Of a stretch of DNA of 64,000 nt, positions 61,599 through 64,000 are shown piece after piece. The stretch is from Thiomicrorhabdus sp965602805. Lineage in GTDB: Bacteria; Pseudomonadota; Gammaproteobacteria; Thiomicrospirales; Thiomicrospiraceae. Every line of letters starts with the position of its first letter. The first letter of the stretch is position 1. Below the pieces are notes generated by a model. That model saw only the letters and a list, made by a program, of their open reading frames with translations, was not told where the DNA came from and ran no database searches. Both the position numbers and the translations under genes were made by a program. The stretch spans positions 62,001 to 126,000 of the forward strand of contig CBFCZK010000007.1 in assembly GCA_965602805.1 (NCBI GenBank), written 5' to 3'.

Positions 61599-61708
61599 GT
61601 ATTTAATATTCATTAGAGACCTTGCATAGCTTGAGTCACTATTAAATTAATCAGATTAAATGAGACCTTGATATCACTCAGGGTCTCAAAGTAAAGGTTT
61701 AGAACCGT

Positions 61709-63103
61709 ATGAGCAACGAACACAATCAACAGAAACTTTCCAGCGCCCGTTTTAGCGAATCAACCGATGCGTTTGTCGAAGCCTTTACCGCATCGATTCA
61801 GTTTGACCAGAGAATGTATAAGCAAGATATTCAAGGCTCGATTGCCCATGCCAAAATGATTTTCAAGGCGGGTATTCTCAACCAAACTGAATTAGATGAC
61901 ATTCTAAATGGCTTACAACAGGTTCAGAATGAGATTGAAGCCGGTGAGTTTAACTGGTCAATTCAACAAGAAGATATTCACATGAATATCGAAGCGCGCT
62001 TGACCAGTTTAATTGGCTTTACCGGTAAAAAGCTGCACACGGGTCGTTCACGTAATGACCAAGTTGCGACCGATATTCGCCTATTTATTCGCGATGAGAT
62101 TGATGCTATTTTTCCTGAGATGAAGCGTCTACAACAAGGCCTAGTCATGTTAGCAGAGCGTGAAGCAGATAGTATCATGCCGGGGTTCACTCATTTGCAA
62201 ACGGCACAACCAGTGACTTTTGGCCACCACATGTTGGCTTGGTTTGAAATGATTAAACGCGATGTAGAACGTCTGCAAGATTGTCGCAAACGCGTTAATA
62301 CCTCACCCTTAGGTTCAGCTGCTCTGGCGGGTACGACTTACCCGATTGACCGCGCTTATACGGCTGAATTATTAGGCTTTGAACGCATTACCGAAAATTC
62401 ATTAGATGGCGTTTCGGATCGTGACTTTGCGATTGAATTCACCGCTTTTGCCGCTACTTTAATGATGCACTTATCGCGTTTTTCTGAGGAGTTGGTTTTA
62501 TGGTCTTCGGCACAATTTCAGTTTATTGACTTACCGGATCGTTTTTGTACCGGTTCATCAATTATGCCGCAGAAGAAAAACCCAGATGTACCAGAGTTAG
62601 TACGCGGTAAAACTGGGCGCGTTTATGGTCATTTGATGAGTTTATTAACGCTAATGAAGTCTCAACCCCTAGCTTATAACAAAGATAACCAAGAAGACAA
62701 AGAACCGTTATTTGATACCGTCGATACCGTTCGCGGTAGCTTACGTGCCTTTGCAGACATGGTACCAGCATTGATTGTAAAACGTGAAATGACTTACGAA
62801 GCTGCTAAGCGTGGTTTTTCAACGGCAACCGATTTAGCCGATTACTTAGTCGGTAAAGGTTTGGCTTTCCGTGACTCACATGAAGTCGTTGGTTTAGCGG
62901 TGGCACACGGTATTCAAAGTGGTGAAGATCTTTCTGAAATGTCCTTAGAGACGTTACAAGGCTTCTGTGACCAGATTACCGAAGATGTCTTTGATGTCTT
63001 AACATTGGAAGGTTCAGTAGCGGCTCGTGACCACTTGGGTGGCACAGCGCCTAACCAGGTAAGAGCGGCGGTCGCACGTGCTAAAGTCTATTTAGCGGAC
63101 TGA
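61709..63103 (+). CDS. argH: Argininosuccinate lyase
   Basis: Cleaves argininosuccinate to arginine and fumarate, the last step of arginine synthesis. The 464-residue protein has 'DIHMNIEARLTSLIG', 'LHTGRSRNDQVATDIRLF', 'MPGFTHLQTAQPVTFGHHML', and the superfamily signature 'TGSSIMPQKKNPDVPELVRG' with the catalytic Ser. The leader before ATG 61709 has a small hairpin (61661-61667 with 61682-61688). A terminator built from the repeated palindrome follows. Confidence 0.96.
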   Translation: MSNEHNQQKLSSARFSESTDAFVEAFTASIQFDQRMYKQDIQGSIAHAKMIFKAGILNQTELDDILNGLQQVQNEIEAGEFNWSIQQEDIHMNIEARLTSLIGFTGKKLHTGRSRNDQVATDIRLFIRDEIDAIFPEMKRLQQGLVMLAEREADSIMPGFTHLQTAQPVTFGHHMLAWFEMIKRDVERLQDCRKRVNTSPLGSAALAGTTYPIDRAYTAELLGFERITENSLDGVSDRDFAIEFTAFAATLMMHLSRFSEELVLWSSAQFQFIDLPDRFCTGSSIMPQKKNPDVPELVRGKTGRVYGHLMSLLTLMKSQPLAYNKDNQEDKEPLFDTVDTVRGSLRAFADMVPALIVKREMTYEAAKRGFSTATDLADYLVGKGLAFRDSHEVVGLAVAHGIQSGEDLSEMSLETLQGFCDQITEDVFDVLTLEGSVAARDHLGGTAPNQVRAAVARAKVYLAD

Positions 63104-63129
63104 TTAACCGTAATCATTACACTTAGGAG

Positions 63130-63152
63130 TGACCAGGCCTGGTCACTTTTTT
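63130..63152 (+). terminator. argH terminator made from the repeated palindrome
   Basis: AGTGACCAGG (63128-63137) pairs with CCTGGTCACT (63138-63147) and is followed by T8. The exact 12-mer is at 63132-63143. This is the clearest case of the repeated palindrome serving as a rho-independent terminator. Confidence 0.85.
63132..63143. repeat. Palindrome ACCAGGCCTGGT, in argH terminator
   Basis: Exact copy; symmetry extends to 20 bp. Confidence 0.9.
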
Positions 63153-63173
63153 TATCTGCTTTTCATTTGAGTC

Positions 63174-63185
63174 ACCAGGCCTGGT
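63174..63185. repeat. Palindrome ACCAGGCCTGGT, intergenic
   Basis: Exact copy, 42 bases after the preceding one, in the gap between argH and rsuA. Confidence 0.9.
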
Positions 63186-63280
63186 CAAACCTACATTTAC
63201 TATCCCAACACCTTATTCTGGCTTATCTTTTGCCATAGACTATCATCCATTAGCATTCTGCAATGCCCTCCGGAGGCCCT

Positions 63281-63976
63281 TTGCGTTTAGATTGTTTTCT
63301 CAGCAAACAAGCGGCTTACAGCCGTAAATCTGTTTTACAACTCATCTCCCAACGTAAAGTCACAGTCGATGGTGTCACGGTGGATGACCGCTGCCACCCA
63401 GTTACGACCTTTTCTCAGATTGAAGTTTCGGGTAAACCGGTCAATCTGTCGCAACCTGCGCGTTATTTCATGCTTAATAAACCCGGTGGGTATTTGAGTG
63501 CCACCACCGATAAACAGCACCCCGTGGCACTTGAGTTATTAAAAGGGGTAGAACTCAGCGGTTTACACATCGCAGGACGACTGGATCGTGCGACCACCGG
63601 TTTATTAATTATCACCGATGATGGTAAATGGTCACGTAAATTGACGGAGCCGAAACAAAAAATACCGAAAACTTATTTAGTTGAAACCGCCTATGCCCTG
63701 TCACCAGAAATGCCTCAACGTTTTACCGAGGGCATCTACTTTAGGTATGAGGACATGACCACCAGTCCAGCAGAAGTTGAGTTATTAAATGAGACCTCTG
63801 CACGTTTAACCATCTATGAAGGACGCTATCATCAAGTCAAACGCATGTTTGCAGCGGTCGGTAATCGCGTGGTGAGTTTACATAGAGAAAGTATGGGAGA
63901 AATTCTTCTAGACTCAACTCTACAGCTAGGCGAGTTCAGGCCACTAACAGCCAAGGAGATTGATTCTCTGGATTAA
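63281..63976 (+). CDS. rsuA: 16S rRNA pseudouridine-516 synthase
   Basis: RsuA isomerises U516 of 16S rRNA. The protein is 231 residues, the E. coli length, when started at TTG 63281, where GGAGG lies four bases upstream and the N-terminus reads MRLD as in the family; the ATG at 63263 would put that site inside the gene. It has an N-terminal S4 RNA-binding domain, 'RYFMLNKPGGYLSATTD', the catalytic 'AGRLDRATTGLLIITDDG' with Asp, 'KTYLVE' and 'EGRYHQVKRMFAAVGN'. It is complete within the window. Confidence 0.95.
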   Translation: MRLDCFLSKQAAYSRKSVLQLISQRKVTVDGVTVDDRCHPVTTFSQIEVSGKPVNLSQPARYFMLNKPGGYLSATTDKQHPVALELLKGVELSGLHIAGRLDRATTGLLIITDDGKWSRKLTEPKQKIPKTYLVETAYALSPEMPQRFTEGIYFRYEDMTTSPAEVELLNETSARLTIYEGRYHQVKRMFAAVGNRVVSLHRESMGEILLDSTLQLGEFRPLTAKEIDSLD

Positions 63977-64000
63977 ATGAGGGTTGAATCAGTGTTAAAT

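Noticed and set aside
61616..61690. GAGACCTTGCAT and a second GAGACC near the argH start, resembling MITE ends
   Set aside because: The sequence lacks one T of the MITE end, has no matching partner at 159 bp and no target duplication. It is better read as a weak leader hairpin.

Overview
The window looks like chromosome of a sulfur-oxidising gammaproteobacterium of the Thiomicrospira / Hydrogenovibrio / Thiomicrorhabdus group. This is inferred from the sulfite dehydrogenase pair soxC-soxD, the degraded soxX and soxA, the hemCDXY order and moderate-to-low GC. I saw no rRNA, tRNA, CRISPR array, prophage or complete insertion sequence.

Layout. 1-8 kb: 3' end of a multi-HAMP chemotaxis receptor, small lipoproteins, an NfeD/SPFH membrane pair, priA and two secreted RcnB/CigR-like proteins. 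8-10 kb: TRAP transporter membrane subunits without a binding protein. 10-19 kb: two tandem PAS-GGDEF-EAL proteins, a small protein with a G9 tract, deaD with a long leader, and a PilJ-GGDEF cyclase. 19-22 kb: a decaying sox locus (HbpS-like protein, unusual metallo-beta-lactamase-fold protein, frameshifted soxX, truncated soxA) carrying a 159-bp MITE. 22-29 kb: moaA-moaD-moaE-moeA-moaC beside soxC-soxD, so molybdenum cofactor synthesis lies next to a molybdenum enzyme. 29-34 kb: hemB, aroE, a gamma carbonic anhydrase-like protein and three consecutive PilZ proteins. 34-45 kb: glutathione reductase and a peroxiredoxin-glutaredoxin fusion, a flavoprotein, a PAS-GGDEF cyclase, thiD and mnmC. 45-55 kb: rhodanese, a GGDEF-EAL protein and tmcA as a tight cluster; purU; xthA; a flavin reductase; pldA; and a heme-c sensor with a degenerate GGDEF domain. 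56-64 kb: hemC-hemD-hemX-hemY, with a second MITE copy between hemX and hemY, then a thioredoxin-fold lipoprotein, argH and rsuA.

How the genes work together. Three themes recur: sulfur oxidation with its molybdenum cofactor and heme supply (soxCD, moa/moe, hemB, hemCDXY); cyclic-di-GMP signalling (five GGDEF proteins, three of them also with EAL, one further degenerate GGDEF sensor and three PilZ receptors); and thiol/redox defence (gor, Prx-Grx, thioredoxin-fold lipoprotein, rhodanese).

The most unusual signal is a perfect 12-bp palindrome, ACCAGGCCTGGT, present 12 times exactly and several more times with one mismatch. About 0.004 copies would be expected by chance. It lies both between genes, where it sometimes forms the stem of a terminator, and inside genes, where it is read as Pro-Gly-Leu-Val or Gln-Ala-Trp. 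Its function is unknown to me; a genome-wide count would show whether it is a highly iterated palindrome of this lineage.
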